From contig NW_006917094.1 in assembly GCF_000516985.1 (NCBI RefSeq), forward strand, positions 2,418,001 through 2,482,000: a DNA stretch of 64,000 bases, given 5' to 3'. Under the pieces are notes generated by a model. That model was not told the origin of the DNA. It searched no databases and worked only from the letters and a program-made list of their open reading frames with translations. This stretch comes from Pestalotiopsis fici W106-1 (lineage: Eukaryota; Ascomycota; Sordariomycetes; Amphisphaeriales; Sporocadaceae). A program made the position numbers and the translations under genes. Each line of letters opens with the position of its first letter. The stretch's first letter is position 1. This document shows, piece after piece, positions 33,498 to 45,475 of the stretch.

Positions 33498-36400
33498 GAG
33501 AATTCGATGCAGAAGGGAACAAATTGCGAAAGATATCGAAATGAGGATATCGGGAACGGGTACTACATTACTTGTATGCCACCATGTACTACAAATCTAT
33601 AGTTCTAAATCGAATAATGAGCAGGGCCTCCCTGGAGCAACCGCAACCTTCCACCAAGGAACGAGTGTGGAAAAAGAATCCATGGCCAAGCCGAGCCCAA
33701 GCATATCTCAGACCTCTCGAGAATTCAGGCGAGTGTGCTACTGATTTCCAGCACCCTAGACTCTGTGGCTACAGTATCGAAAGCTCCTGCTTGGGCTCCG
33801 TCGCGAGTTCTCCCAAGAACAATGATCAAGTTCATTGACAAGAACAACAGGAGATACGTCCCGAAAAGAGGAGCTTTGTATACCCTCTTTGTTAGGGTTG
33901 TAAAACGGAGACTTGAAGTATCGTCTTAATCGCCGCCTGTGCTAAAAATGAAGTTGATGAAGCCATGGAGAAACCCGAAACGCCACGTTATTATGAGCGT
34001 GCGAGAGACCATGGGCATTTGCCTGTGAATGGAGATATGTTATCTCTTAAACACAGTACTATTTCGTATCCCTGGCCTATTCTTGATTACCTCTCTAAGG
34101 GATTGTGTGAAGGTAGGGGAGCCCTTTGCCATTCAATGCACAGAACATGATCCTTGTGGGCTAGAATTGCGTTCCAGCCTCTGACGTGTAGACTGTTGTA
34201 CTCTTTTCGTTTCCTACCCATCTAGGGACTATTGACAAATGAGTCGGATGGTGATTAACTGACGTGATGATAGCTTTCCTGGTAGTGACACATGACCAAC
34301 CAAAATTCAAGGAGGACGAGTGTATCCCTTTTCCCATAGTGGCATGCCACACACGTAGCCACTGTTTACATGCTGTGGATAGGTTGAAAACGAGCCTGAT
34401 ATCTTTCTTCATCCAAGCAGTGTCTCATTCCCAACTAGTATCGCCTGTTTGCATGTTCTTCTCGTGGCCGTGGCCGCCTGGGCTTGCTTTATGTGTGCTG
34501 CGTTGCGTTGGCTCTTCGTGCTGCATGTTGAGATCCTCGGTCTTGAGAAGAATCTTGCAGATCTCGAATGAGTTTGGGTTTTTCTGCCCTTGATACGATA
34601 AATGGCAACAAACGGACCTGGACCAAGCAGGCTGGCTATCCGAAGGATAAGTTGAACGAACCTGCTCCGGTCCGGTCAACGCTTCCATCAACTCTCACGA
34701 CCATAAGGCAGAATCAAGATATGAAGATTCGGCCCATTCGAAAAGAGTTTGTAATACCAGCCATTGCAACTTTTACGGCACGAATGCCACTCGAAGCATT
34801 TTTTTCAAAAATCACGCCATAGGGAACTGCTGAAATTTGTAGCAATTCTATCCTTTCCATACTGTTCCCCTTTACGGAATACGAAATCCTCGTGAGTAGA
34901 AAGCAGCAATTACAAATGGCTGGACCAAGCAACATTGAATACGGAGATATGATCAGGAGTAGTACTTCGTATAATGAACAAATGATGAGCGTCCAATCTA
35001 GTAAAACTCAGATCGGGAAAGACCGAACGGCACGGCCCTGCCCCCGAACGCTGCTGGACCACATCCACATTTGCCTATGCTGGTTCGATGGGGAAATGTA
35101 TCTGTCATCCGAACCGCAACATAGCCTCATTTTTTTTTTCAGCTACTATTTGTAAATATGGAGAGCATCAATGCTTGGCTTTGCTTGGGAGTACGCAAAG
35201 TGGCGAAAATCAAAGAAAGAGCACAGAGGATTCTTTTAGTTTTTCTGGAGTCATTGAATGAGTCTGGCCCCTTTCTCGCACGAACCGCATACTTGTCCAT
35301 ACTCGCACACAAAAAGCATGGACCTGACTACCTGGCATGCTGCCATATTGTACATCCTAGACTTGAAAAAAAAAAATTGCGGTAAAAGGAGATAATTCTC
35401 TACACTTACGACCCTGAATCTAGATCGGGGTTGGAGGACGTTGATGATGGAAAGAGGATAAACAAGAGCCCCAAAATCCCCAGCCAGATCAGCAGCAGCT
35501 GACGAAGCAAATGTAGAACATGTCGTTGAGCCACCCCCGGCCCACTTTCCACGTAGCGAGGACGCGCGTGCGAACACGCCGCACCAGACAGGTATATGGG
35601 AATAAGCACCTAAAAACTTATGCTCCAGCGGCGGCTTTAAAAAAAAAAAAAACAGGGTGGCTCATCAAGCCATTATAGCTGCAGTCCTTATTGGAAAAGA
35701 GCGCGGCTGATATGCGAAAAAAAAGCCTGCCCTAATAGCCAAGATCACGGTTCCCTTTTTTTCGGGCAATGTAGAAAAAAAGCTTGCCTTGTAATGCCGA
35801 ACGGGATGACGTCGGTGAATGCGTCCGAGTCTCCTCTTACCCCTTCGGCAGAACATCTTTTGAAACGCCAAAAGGAGGCTGTTCAGCCGTGACAAGGGGG
35901 AGCGGCGGGCTTCTACTTCTTCTCGAACGTGCCGGGCGTCATGCCTATGGGAAAGAAAATATCCACGTTTGGGCATTCCAGAAGCCACGAGCTTAAAAAA
36001 GGACGACGATGAAACATATCTGCTATGGGGCCATACCACCTCGTTGGTGGGTTATGACGCCAATGTGCGACAAGCCATGATTGTGATGTATGAGAGTCCT
36101 GGTCGTCTTGGTAACTGTCGCATATTGTTCTTTCTTTCTTGATACTAGACGTACGTATGGAAATCCGAACGTGGGAAAAACTTATGCTAGTGGATGAACG
36201 AAATAAATAGTGTGCAGAAGTCTATTCGATGCAGCCAATGCGACGCAGATACTGCGCCTTACACACCCATCCTATTCGACCTGCCAAGACCAGGATTGCT
36301 GCGTGAAGATTCGTGTTCGTGGCACACCAATTCTTTACCTCTGGAGATGCTACGAGCACATTCACCTTATTGGACACTAGTTCACCAGCCAGCCATGACA

Positions 36401-39399
36401 AGAAGCTAGGAAAGGTCGTCAACACCACCGATTGACTCGGTTGCAAGGAAGGAATCTGTCGGGTGTGTGATAATTGCTTGAGCGTCACAATCATGATCAG
36501 TCAATCAACGACTGCTAAGGTAGAAAAATCAGACCTGTGATCGACTGCAGGGTGTGTAGAGACACAGCACAACAGCATTGAGATCGTGCCGCCTCCCCTA
36601 TGTGATCATGGTTGTAGAAAAATATAATAAATGCCCCGACGACGCCTAGGTGAGGCCGCCGCGCACATGGAAATGACCAGTTGGTGGTCAATGATGCACA
36701 TTGGATGATGGGTGCTTCGCTGTTCGTCCTGACCTGTATGGATCAAACCGACTGGATTGACTGGGGCGTGATGGATATCTAAGATTCACAGAACCACAGA
36801 AATCGGTGATAATGGTAGGTGATAAGAACCAATCCGAGCGGCTCATCTTGCCATCCTACTGCCGATTGATGCTGGGATTGAGTTGAAATGCGTGCTGCCT
36901 TTCTGTGAGACGCTTGAGAGTAGGTTGCCTGGCAACATAATCAATGACGAAAAGATTCTTCTTGCGGCGGCAAAGATGCTGCTTCCAGTGCTTCTTCTTG
37001 TGTCACAAACCGAACATATATTAGATAATAATTGACGAACTCATTGGTAGACAGAAAAAGAAATGTTTGTTAGCACACATGAATTCTCCGCCGCGTCGCC
37101 CGCCGTCTGTCGGTTGTCAGCAAAAGCTTCAGGTACCGTAGTCTACAGCCACCCCTACGGGCCCAGAGCAATCTGGAGAACATTGCCCGATCAGTGATTA
37201 GTGGAGAGGGATGAGCGGCGGGAGACGCCAAAGTAATTGACGAAGCAATGAACATTCTGTATTGGGCGAGGAAGAAAAGGGGTGGAGTTTTCCAGTATGG
37301 TAGCGCCCAGACTAACAGAACGGCCTGTTTCTTATCCATGATTGATTGTCGTCATCATGGATAGGATAACTTGCTGGCGACAAGCCAAACCAGCCAGCTC
37401 AGTGGAGGTGCGGGAGCTCCGAGGCACTCATTGTAAAGAATATAGTGGGCGTCTTGCACCTTGGGCAGCTGCCGATCAGCAGCGAACTTGCGATAGCCTC
37501 ATACTCATGATTCCACGGGATAACCAGAGGGAGGCCTTCTCATTCGACTGGTCGTCGTTCACATGGCGAATCTTCATCTACTCGAATAGATAGGTACCGT
37601 CTGGCAATGGTGTGAGGTTCCATGCTAAGCCACGCTGGCGAGAAGAAGGTTCACAACATTGTGTTCAAATCAGGAAACAGACCCTGGGTTAGGCACAACA
37701 GGGGGGGAAGGTTTCCGTTTCGCTGTGGCTGTCGCTGGCTGGCACGCTGTTCGTGCAAGCAGTTGGTAGCCAATGCAACGGAGATGAGTCTGCAGGATTG
37801 AACAGGCACTCTCGTGGTGGACCACTGGATCTGCCCCCGGTTTGTACTATGTAAGAAAGCTTGCATATGGAGGTAGAGGCTCGTTGTTGTTATTTGTTGT
37901 TGATGCTGATCCCCGACCTCAAGGTTTTCCCGCGAGGTTGGAGAAGCAAATGGGTGGTTCTCTCCTGCTCAGAAATCCCACCGAGTCCAAGAGTCCAGTG
38001 TTTGGCCTTCTCATCAAGCGGAATGACGATAGACGACGGCGTGGTGAAAGTGCCGATTGGAGATCTCGACGGAAGACATGATGATGCACAACGGGGAAAC
38101 GATGCTAGTATCCATTCACTGCGCCTAAAGCCCCTAGGCAAGCTGGGAGAGACGCGCCGGGCAGATTGCCGGCGGATTCAACGCGCAATCTCGCCCACAC
38201 GAATGGATATCATGGCAAGTATCGGCCAGGGGGTGGATAGAAGAAAGACGGCAGCACTATTACCTGGACAGGGAGGGTGCAGATGGTTGCTTGGCTCGCA
38301 TGTGGTTCCTTGCTTGCCGAACTGGGACAGAAGAGGGAGCAATCTCGCCAATTGCACGATCAATTTTTTCAGCGCTGTTTGAATGAGGCCGCGCCCGCAC
38401 CACCACCCATCATGGGCCATCATCTCGATAACACGCACGAGATTGACTCGACTTTCCCTGAATGGGAGTGGCGCCGTCAAACGCATACCGGGACCTGCTG
38501 GGTGGGCAGTCGTCAACGATTCGTACTTTTTTTTCTGTCCCTTTCTCTCACACAGCAAAGCAAAGCTAGGCATTGCGTACGACACGTACATTGGATGGAC
38601 GATCCAGTCAAAACAAAAACTGTAGTTCAGTCTTGTGCTTTGCTCGTATCTGTGCACATGAGGAGTACGTATGTGCTCTTGTTTTTGCCTTGTCTGGGGT
38701 GTGTTTTGGCGCAAGTGCTTGCTGCTGGATTCGGAGGTCGGGGAGTCGGAGGTAACCAGCAGTCCATGGCATGTGCAATGATGATGGAATTGATGGGTGG
38801 GCGCGTTGCCAACTCCATAATGCGTGCTCTGTAAGTACATTCATCCATTCATGACCTCCTACGTACCGTGCACAGTACTTATCTACTATTGGAAAGGGAT
38901 ATACAATACCCCAAAAATGGATGGATGGGAGGAACAGGATAGGTAATGTAGGGAGGATATTACTACAACCCAGTTCAGCACATAGTAAAATGATAATATG
39001 ATCTATCTCAGGTACTGCTACGCACACGCACACACACAATACACCACAGAGGCTCCCTGGCCAGTGCAGAACAGAAAGACGCATATTGATTGGCACGAGA
39101 TTGGGGATCTCTAAATGAAAGGTGCACAAATTGGCAATCTCTTGGCAAATCTCCAGGTAGAGTTCGGGCCTGGCTTGCATGAAGCTTGCTGAGTGTCCCA
39201 GTTGGTGTCCCATTTGGTGTCCATTGGCGTCCTACAGTGTCTGTTCTTGGGGGCGATCCCCATCGATGGCCGCCCACGTCGCGGGCATTAGCCTAGCAGG
39301 CCTGGCGAGCAGAGGTATCATTTCGTTCCCACTCTTCAGACTTGCTTCCCCTGGACCAGGCACTCAGGCAATGGCCTCCCCTGTCTAGCACCAAAACGG

Positions 39400-39914
39400 G
39401 ATCCTCTTTTGCGGTTGGGATTTTCCCTCGTCCCATTCCACTATTTTCTGCACCTCCTGCACGCCCCCCCTTTCCAACACACCCCCGTTCCCCTTCGTAC
39501 GCATGAGCTTCCGCCGGGTCCCAGGTCTGAATCTAAATTCCAAAACGTCTCGGCTTTTCTCGTCTGCGTAAAGAACTCTCTTTTTCTCCTCTCTTTTCTC
39601 TCATCTTCTTTTGCACTTCCCTTTCGGATTCATTCGTTTGTCGATATTCCATCGTACCAGAGGAAAGTCGCTCGCTTAATAGCTTCCTCCATTTAATACC
39701 TCCTTCGTTCGACACCAGCTATTTCTCGCGTCCAAGGAGCGATCCACGTCAAAGCACAACAACATTCCAATCCTCGACCGACCCGACGACAATTCCGATT
39801 CGTGTCAACCCAACTCTCCAGAGTACCATCTCCTTCCAGTTCGATAGCCGACAGTGAAGATTGGACTCGTAACATCTAGAAAAATTTCAGTATTTTCGTG
39901 TATTTCCCATTAAG
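39400..39914 (+). promoter_or_regulatory. CT-rich promoter/leader of ECM33
   Basis: Pyrimidine-rich strand with repeated CTTTTCTC-type tracts (39535-39640), typical of strong constitutive fungal promoters and transcription start regions. It ends at a good donor site (AAG/GTACGT). Confidence 0.4.
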
Positions 39915-40931
39915 GTACGTTGAAAACTATCGAGTGAAGACTTTTCTTTCTACGGCATCCCCTATCTGGGCACTTCATGCGGATTCTCTGGCTTGTTCCT
40001 GAATCCAATCCCATACCTGGACCATCACAACATTCGTCAAGGATGGAAGGATTCCCAAGACACCCTGCACGGCACGGCACCTCTTATCAGTCCACTCCTA
40101 TCCACTCAATTGGAGCATTCTGTGGGTAGCGACCAACGTGGGTTGGCATTCTCGACACGCGAAATGGGGGTGGGCAGCATCAGACGTTGATACGGGTGAC
40201 AACGGCTTTCAGTACAAGGTTTTGACTATCTGATGCAAGCTACTGTACACCAAGAGCCCTAGTGCAAGTGGTTGTCGGTGTTCTCTGCATGGTGGTCTAC
40301 TGTTTCCCAACTATGATTGGTCGGGACCCTGAGACGAGCATGTTGGAAGCAAGCTTGTCCGGTTGCCGTCGTCACTTGGCTCACTTTCTGGTTGCTCAAC
40401 ACCGGCGCTTTGCATAATGTCGAGAATGCCATGGCTTTTGATGCATAGTCCTCCAGACGCCCATGGTCACAGACAGAGAGTGTTTGTCTTTGGGAAGCCG
40501 CAGCCGTCAGTCGCGCAGAACCTACACCAACCGAAATCATAACCTGGTCTTTCCAGGTTGATGATGTTCTGTTAGCCAAAGCGCCAGTAGTCAACAATCA
40601 CCGTTGGGCCATACAGTCGAGCTTGCTAGACTAGGTACACTTGTCATCGTTGTTGACTCCTGTTTGGCATTTGCTGGCTTCCCAATCTTGACTCACTTCT
40701 ACTTGTCAATATGATCGTCTGCTCTCCATCATTGGCATCGGTTCATCCACCCCCAGTACTTTCAGTTTTTTTTTTTGGAACCTGCAGAACGAACTCTTTT
40801 CCGCACATCTAGCTGCACTCCAAGCTTGTTGGGGAAGACGCCTGCACCGTTCTCATTATCTTTTTCTTTACCAGCTCCATTTCGAGCCTAAACAACCAAT
40901 TATTGAACCTCGCTGACACGAATCGCTACAG
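39915..40931 (+). other. Candidate 1.0 kb 5' UTR intron of ECM33
   Basis: GTACGT donor at 39915 and CTACAG acceptor ending at 40931, nine bases before the ATG, with a CTGAC branch-like site near 40912. If spliced, the leader would be CT-rich exon plus TCTTTGACA. This is inferred from site quality only. Confidence 0.4.
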
Positions 40932-40940
40932 TCTTTGACA

Positions 40941-42199
40941 ATGTACACCCAGAAGTTCGTTTCCGCCGTTGCGGCTCTTAGCCTGGCCACTGGTAAGCAT
41001 ATTGGAGTTACCTCATCTAGTGTCTGGATACTAATTCATAGTTTGCAGGTGCCTGGGCCCTCGACTGCAGTGATGACACCGTCACTATTGAGTCTGCCTC
41101 CGACATCACCACTTTCCAGTCTTGCGACAGCGTTGACGGCAACGTTGTCATCACCACTGGTGCTGGCGAGACAATCGATATCTCTGGTCCCAGCAGCATT
41201 GGTGGTGACTTCACTGTCGAGAACAATGGTGGTCTGATCTCTCTGACCTCGGACTCCCTCGAGACCATTGGTGGTGCCTTCACCCTGAAGAACCTTACCC
41301 TGATCTCCACCCTGTCCTTCACCAAGCTCTCGTCCGTTGACTCCATCAACTGGGCTACCCTGAGCAACCTGGACACCCTGACCTTCGGTACTCCCGGTCT
41401 GACCAGCGCCAAGACTGTCGCCATTGCCGACACCTTCCTGAGCACCCTCGAGGGTATCAACATCCACAGCTTGGACTCTATGGATATCAACAACAACCAC
41501 CGTCTCACCGACTTCACCACTGAGCTGTACAACCTCTCGACCCTGCTCAACATCAACGCCAACGGCGAGGATTTGAGCGTCAGCATGCCGAACCTGATCT
41601 GGGCCGCCAACATGACCATCTCCAACGTTACCAGCTTCTCTGCTCAGTCTCTTGAGACCATCAACGGCTCCATCCGCTTCGACTCCAACTACTTCACCTC
41701 CTTCAGCGCCCCCAACTTGACTGAGGTCCAGACTGGTGATGTCTCATTTGTCAGCAACTCTGAGATCACCAACATCTCCATGCCTCTGCTCACCAAGGTT
41801 GGTGGTGGTTTCACCATTGCCAACAACACCGCCATGGAGGAGCTCAACGGCTTCCCTGCCCTGGAGACCGTTGGTGGTGCCGTTCTGATCCGTGGTAACT
41901 TCTCTGAGGTCGACCTGCCCTCTCTTAAGGAGGTCGATGGTGGATTTGACATCTCTTCCACTGGTGATATCGACACTTCTTGCGACACCTTCAAGACCCT
42001 CTCTTCCAAGGACTACATCAAGGGTTCTTACAGCTGCACTAGCAACAACGCTGATGCTAACAGCGACCTCGACAGCACTGGCGGTACCTCCAGCTCTGGA
42101 AACAGCTCCAGCAGCGCTGTCATTGGTGCCTCTGGCATGAGCATGTCGTGGCTCGTCAGCTTGGTCTCCATTGCCGGCTTCGTTGTTGCCTTCCTGTAA
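40941..42199 (+). CDS. ECM33: GPI-anchored cell wall organisation protein Ecm33
   Basis: Secreted GPI-anchored wall protein of 400 residues. Exons are 40941-40992 and 41049-42199; the 56-nt intron splits the signal peptide (MYTQKFVSAVAALSLATG then AWA). The mature part has receptor-L-like repeats of beta-helix/leucine-rich character (for example ITNISMPLLTKVGGGFTIANN), many N-glycosylation sites (NLT, NMT, NVT, NGS, NIS, NNT, NFS), a Ser/Gly/Asn-rich linker near residues 355-375, and a C-terminal hydrophobic segment ending FVVAFL, as a GPI signal requires. Codon use is strongly biased (GTC/CTC/ACC/AAC), indicating high expression. Ecm33 is needed for wall integrity and apical growth in yeasts and moulds. 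It sits behind a 7.4 kb gap with a candidate leader intron. Confidence 0.94.
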
Positions 42200-43166
42200 G
42201 GTTGAGGATGGATAGGGATAAGGGGGCGTCACACAGATTTTCCATTTTCCGAATGTCATCAAAAACTCTTGTCATTGTCATTTCACCCGAGTTGCACGGT
42301 ATCGCAACAAGGGCTACGTACAAGGAACCGCTAGACTAATACCACCGCATTTTACTGATCAACTCTCCCCCGTGATACTCTTCGAAGGCTTCTGCGCCGG
42401 AATCGAGCTCTCAACTAGACACAGGACGAGCCTTGTCTGCACAGAACAAATCACTTCGACTAGGCGTTGCAAGGTGGAAATAAGTTGACATGTTTGGATG
42501 CTTTATGTTTTGTGGCGTTCTCGTTTTGGGTTTCAATGAGACATGGTAGTCATCAGACAGCGCAGCGCATTTTCTATTGGTTGTAAACTGGAAGTAATAT
42601 CTCATTCAATTGTCATTTGCCAAGTCACCGTGTCAAAACCCCGTTAGGTAATTCTTCGTGCTCTCCTCATTCAACCTTGGATAGAAGAAGAATGTTTACT
42701 GAGTCTGCATTTTGACTCGTTTTGTCCAACTTTGCACTGCCATCCTCCCCATTCTACATGAATACAACCACACCCTGACACGCACTACGTGGGGGCAGAT
42801 GTCTGACGCAGTGTTTCGTAACATTCTTGAACAAGACTTGCCCTTGTTTCGGTACCATTGGCGAGAGATCGATCTTCGCACCTGGTGATCTGCCGGTTGC
42901 GGTCACAGCAGTCATGTGATCAAGGACCGGATTCGAGCCTGCAATATATCATACCAATCATTTTCTCCTTTCTCCTTCAATTCTGGCCCCGGGATGCCTA
43001 CTAGGGGTCAGCAAATGCTGGCATAGCTATTCCGTGACCAAAGCAAAATGGCTTTGTCCACGGCCTGATCGCATTTTGCCGTGTATGCCTCATTAATCAT
43101 TGCTCTACCCGTCTCAAATATAGCAATCATGTTTGGTTCATGGTACATGGTACGTATATACTCCAC
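42200..43166. other. Intergenic, convergent 3' ends
   Basis: Spacer between the ECM33 and SPF45-like stop codons. Nothing is recognised beyond short chance frames. Confidence 0.5.
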
Positions 43167-44802
43167 TTATTCGTACACACCCTTCTCGAAGGTCTCGAGA
43201 TCGTAGAACCGCGGCTCAATACTGCTTCCCGCAAACACACGACCATCCAGCGCGTTGACAGCCCGCAAGGCGCTCACCGTGTCCACGAATTTGATGTAGA
43301 CGCTCTTGGAGCCTTGGGGGGCCGTGTCAATGTAGATCCTCTCGACGCGACCATATTTATCGCCGCACTCCTCGCCGATTTCTTGGCCGAGACCATCCTC
43401 CATCTCCTGCTGTGCATCCTCAATATTATCCAGCATGTGCCGGAGGACAATGACGTTGGACATGGCGCCAAACTTTCCACCCTGACCTGCTGACGACGAT
43501 TCCAATGTAGACGAGGCTGTGTTATTATTGTTCGGGTTTGCTTTTGGCTGTATGATCTTGCCTCGTCCGCCTGGTTCCGCCCAACCGCCATTCTCGTTCT
43601 TTTTGCGCTTCTCAACTTGCACGCGTAATGGGGCGAGGATACCGGTACCCTCGGCGCCCAGTCCTTGGCCTTTGGACCAGCCATACTTGGACATGAGCCG
43701 GGCAGCAAAGCCCTTTTGCCCTGGCCGATTCGACCGTGGAGCGTCCTCGTCCTCGTCCTCTTCCTCGTTTTCTGCTTGATTTTCGGGCACGTCATCGTCC
43801 ATGGCCATCGTCTCCGTCGGTTCTGGCTGAGAATAGCGGACTGGCGCGCGGGAGATGGTTGCATTGTCCGGTTCTGGCGGCGGTGGAGGGGGTACTGGAG
43901 ACTGTACTTCTGACCCGGTATGACTCGGCTCAGTAGGCGGTGGCGGAGGCGGTGGTATGCCTTGCGACAGGGCTAGTCGTCGAGCATACGCATCGTCTCC
44001 CGTCTTGTCGTCTGGCAAGGGAGCCGGTGCTGCCCTTGGCGGCGAGGGCGGCGGAGGTGCGAAGGAGTATGCAGATGGTGGCGCGAACTGGTCTAGAGCG
44101 ATTGAGATTTGTTAGAACTTTTACCAAGGTCTCAAAAGGAAGTACGGTATTTTTTATCGACATACTGCCCATAGGACGATGCTGTTCTTCGTCCTCTTCA
44201 CTGTCCCAGCTTGACTGCCTCTTCCGATCGGCTGGCCGTCTATGCCTGTAGAGTAGCGCTTTCCATTCCCTAACCTCCAGTATGCGCTCGTCGCTGCGCA
44301 GATACTCATCGACATTTGTAGGCCGCGAGGGATCGTAGATCTCGTTCCAGTCCGTCTCAACCGGCGCGTTGTGCTTCTTCTTTTTCTTCTTGTTGCGCGG
44401 CCGTCTGTCGTCGAACATGAAGTCGTCCTCTTCCGTGTTGGTCCAATCTGCCAGCGTACTCTTGACGAGAGGAGGAGCCGGAGCTCCCGTCGCTGCTGCA
44501 GCTGGGTTCCCAATGCCTGATCCGGGCACAACAGCAGCGGCCTTGGGGAAGCCTGCTTTGGGCTTTTGTGTCTTTTGCTGCGGCCGGCGTATATTTGGGA
44601 TGGGCTGGAAGCGCAACGAAGCGTCTGCCTTCTTTGCTGCTCCCGCTGCAGCTCCATCTTCTTGCTCCTTCAAGGCGTCAAGCGCTTGTTGTGAGAGCTG
44701 GGGTCCTCGCGATATGGAAGCTGTAGAGTCGCCTGGCGGGTCAAGAAGATCCGCGTAGAGGGACAACCCGCCTCCGGGTTTGGGAGGCGGTGGTCCTGAC
44801 AT
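43167..44802 (-). CDS. Splicing factor 45-like protein (G-patch and UHM/RRM)
   Basis: Nuclear pre-mRNA splicing factor, 520 residues, related to SPF45/RBM17. Exon 1 is 44802-44166 and exon 2 is 44092-43167; the intron is 44093-44165 (73 nt). The start MSGPPPPKPGGGLSLYADLLDP is typical of SPF45. A disordered, Pro- and Lys-rich middle follows (NKKKKKKHN, then polyproline runs), and an acidic stretch EEEDEDEDAP. The G-patch is SKYGWSKGQGLGAEGTGIL. The C-terminal RRM is a U2AF-homology motif: VERIYIDTAP and then EPRFYDLETF, where RFYD takes the place of the Arg-x-Phe ligand-binding motif. UHMs bind Trp-containing peptides in SF3B1 and U2AF. It is divergent from the CoA ligase. Confidence 0.92.
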
Positions 44803-45475
44803 TGTTGCGGAAGCTTATTTGAAGAATTGAGGCGTGTATTGCGAAGAGCAGGCTGGACAGTCGGTGATCACGGGGGAGGAGAGGGGAGGATGCCAAAAGT
44901 TTTGTGACAAGACTTCTCGAGAGTTATGCGACGAGCAGCATGTGTATTCGGATCCGGCAACTTTTTGGCCGCAGCTAAGCTACCAACTGGAGCTCGAAGG
45001 TGGATTAGTGCTTTGAGTGCTGAGCTCCCGCCTATCATGTTTGATTAGTTGGGGTACTCCAGGGGACCCCAGCCTCCAGCGACCCTCTAAATTCAGCGGT
45101 TTGGCGAGGTTCAGGTACCAACCCGCGGCCTCGGTAACGGCATCCTTAGGGAGCACCAGGTGCCCGGTGACACCATTCTTGAGACCACGCCATGTTACAG
45201 ACGCTGGTCTGACGTTTGTTGGCATTATCTTAGTTTCTTTCCGTGCGAGATATTTATCGGGAGCACGCAAACAATACGCGTGTAAGGACTCTGTGCTTGA
45301 TAGAATAGAACATTTCTTTTTTCTCTTTGGAATATCATAGACCTCGATTGGTCTTGCACTTTCATTTTTTATATTGACACTGACGATAGACTCGTTCTTT
45401 AGTTTGTTTCCCCTATCTTGGATATCTTTGGAAAGGTGTGTGATAGGTACATCAAGTCACCCAAGCCGTGATAAA
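44803..45475. other. Bidirectional promoter, SPF45-like and CoA ligase
   Basis: 673 bp between two divergent starts. The region just before the ligase is T-rich with CTT tracts. No other gene is seen. Confidence 0.5.

Larger units (their letters stand above)
33498..40940. other. 7.4 kb gene-free region before ECM33
   Basis: The largest gap in the window. It holds A-runs (35639-35653, 35369-35378), a CA repeat (39021-39039) and, from about 39400, a strongly pyrimidine-rich stretch leading to the ECM33 leader. Open frames (37861-38382 plus, 38277-38834 plus, 38178-38840 minus) overlap one another and show no domain. No coding gene is supported. A long non-coding transcript or large regulatory region is possible but not shown. 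Confidence 0.55.

Noticed and set aside
35406..35609. Small minus frame with a hydrophobic stretch
   Set aside because: The hydrophobic run alone is not enough; there is no homology cue and the flanks are A-rich low-complexity sequence.
38178..38840. 220-codon minus frame and overlapping 185-codon plus frame
   Set aside because: The two contradict each other and neither shows protein-like motifs.
41017..42262. Several long antisense frames across ECM33
   Set aside because: They are produced by the strong codon bias of ECM33 on the opposite strand.
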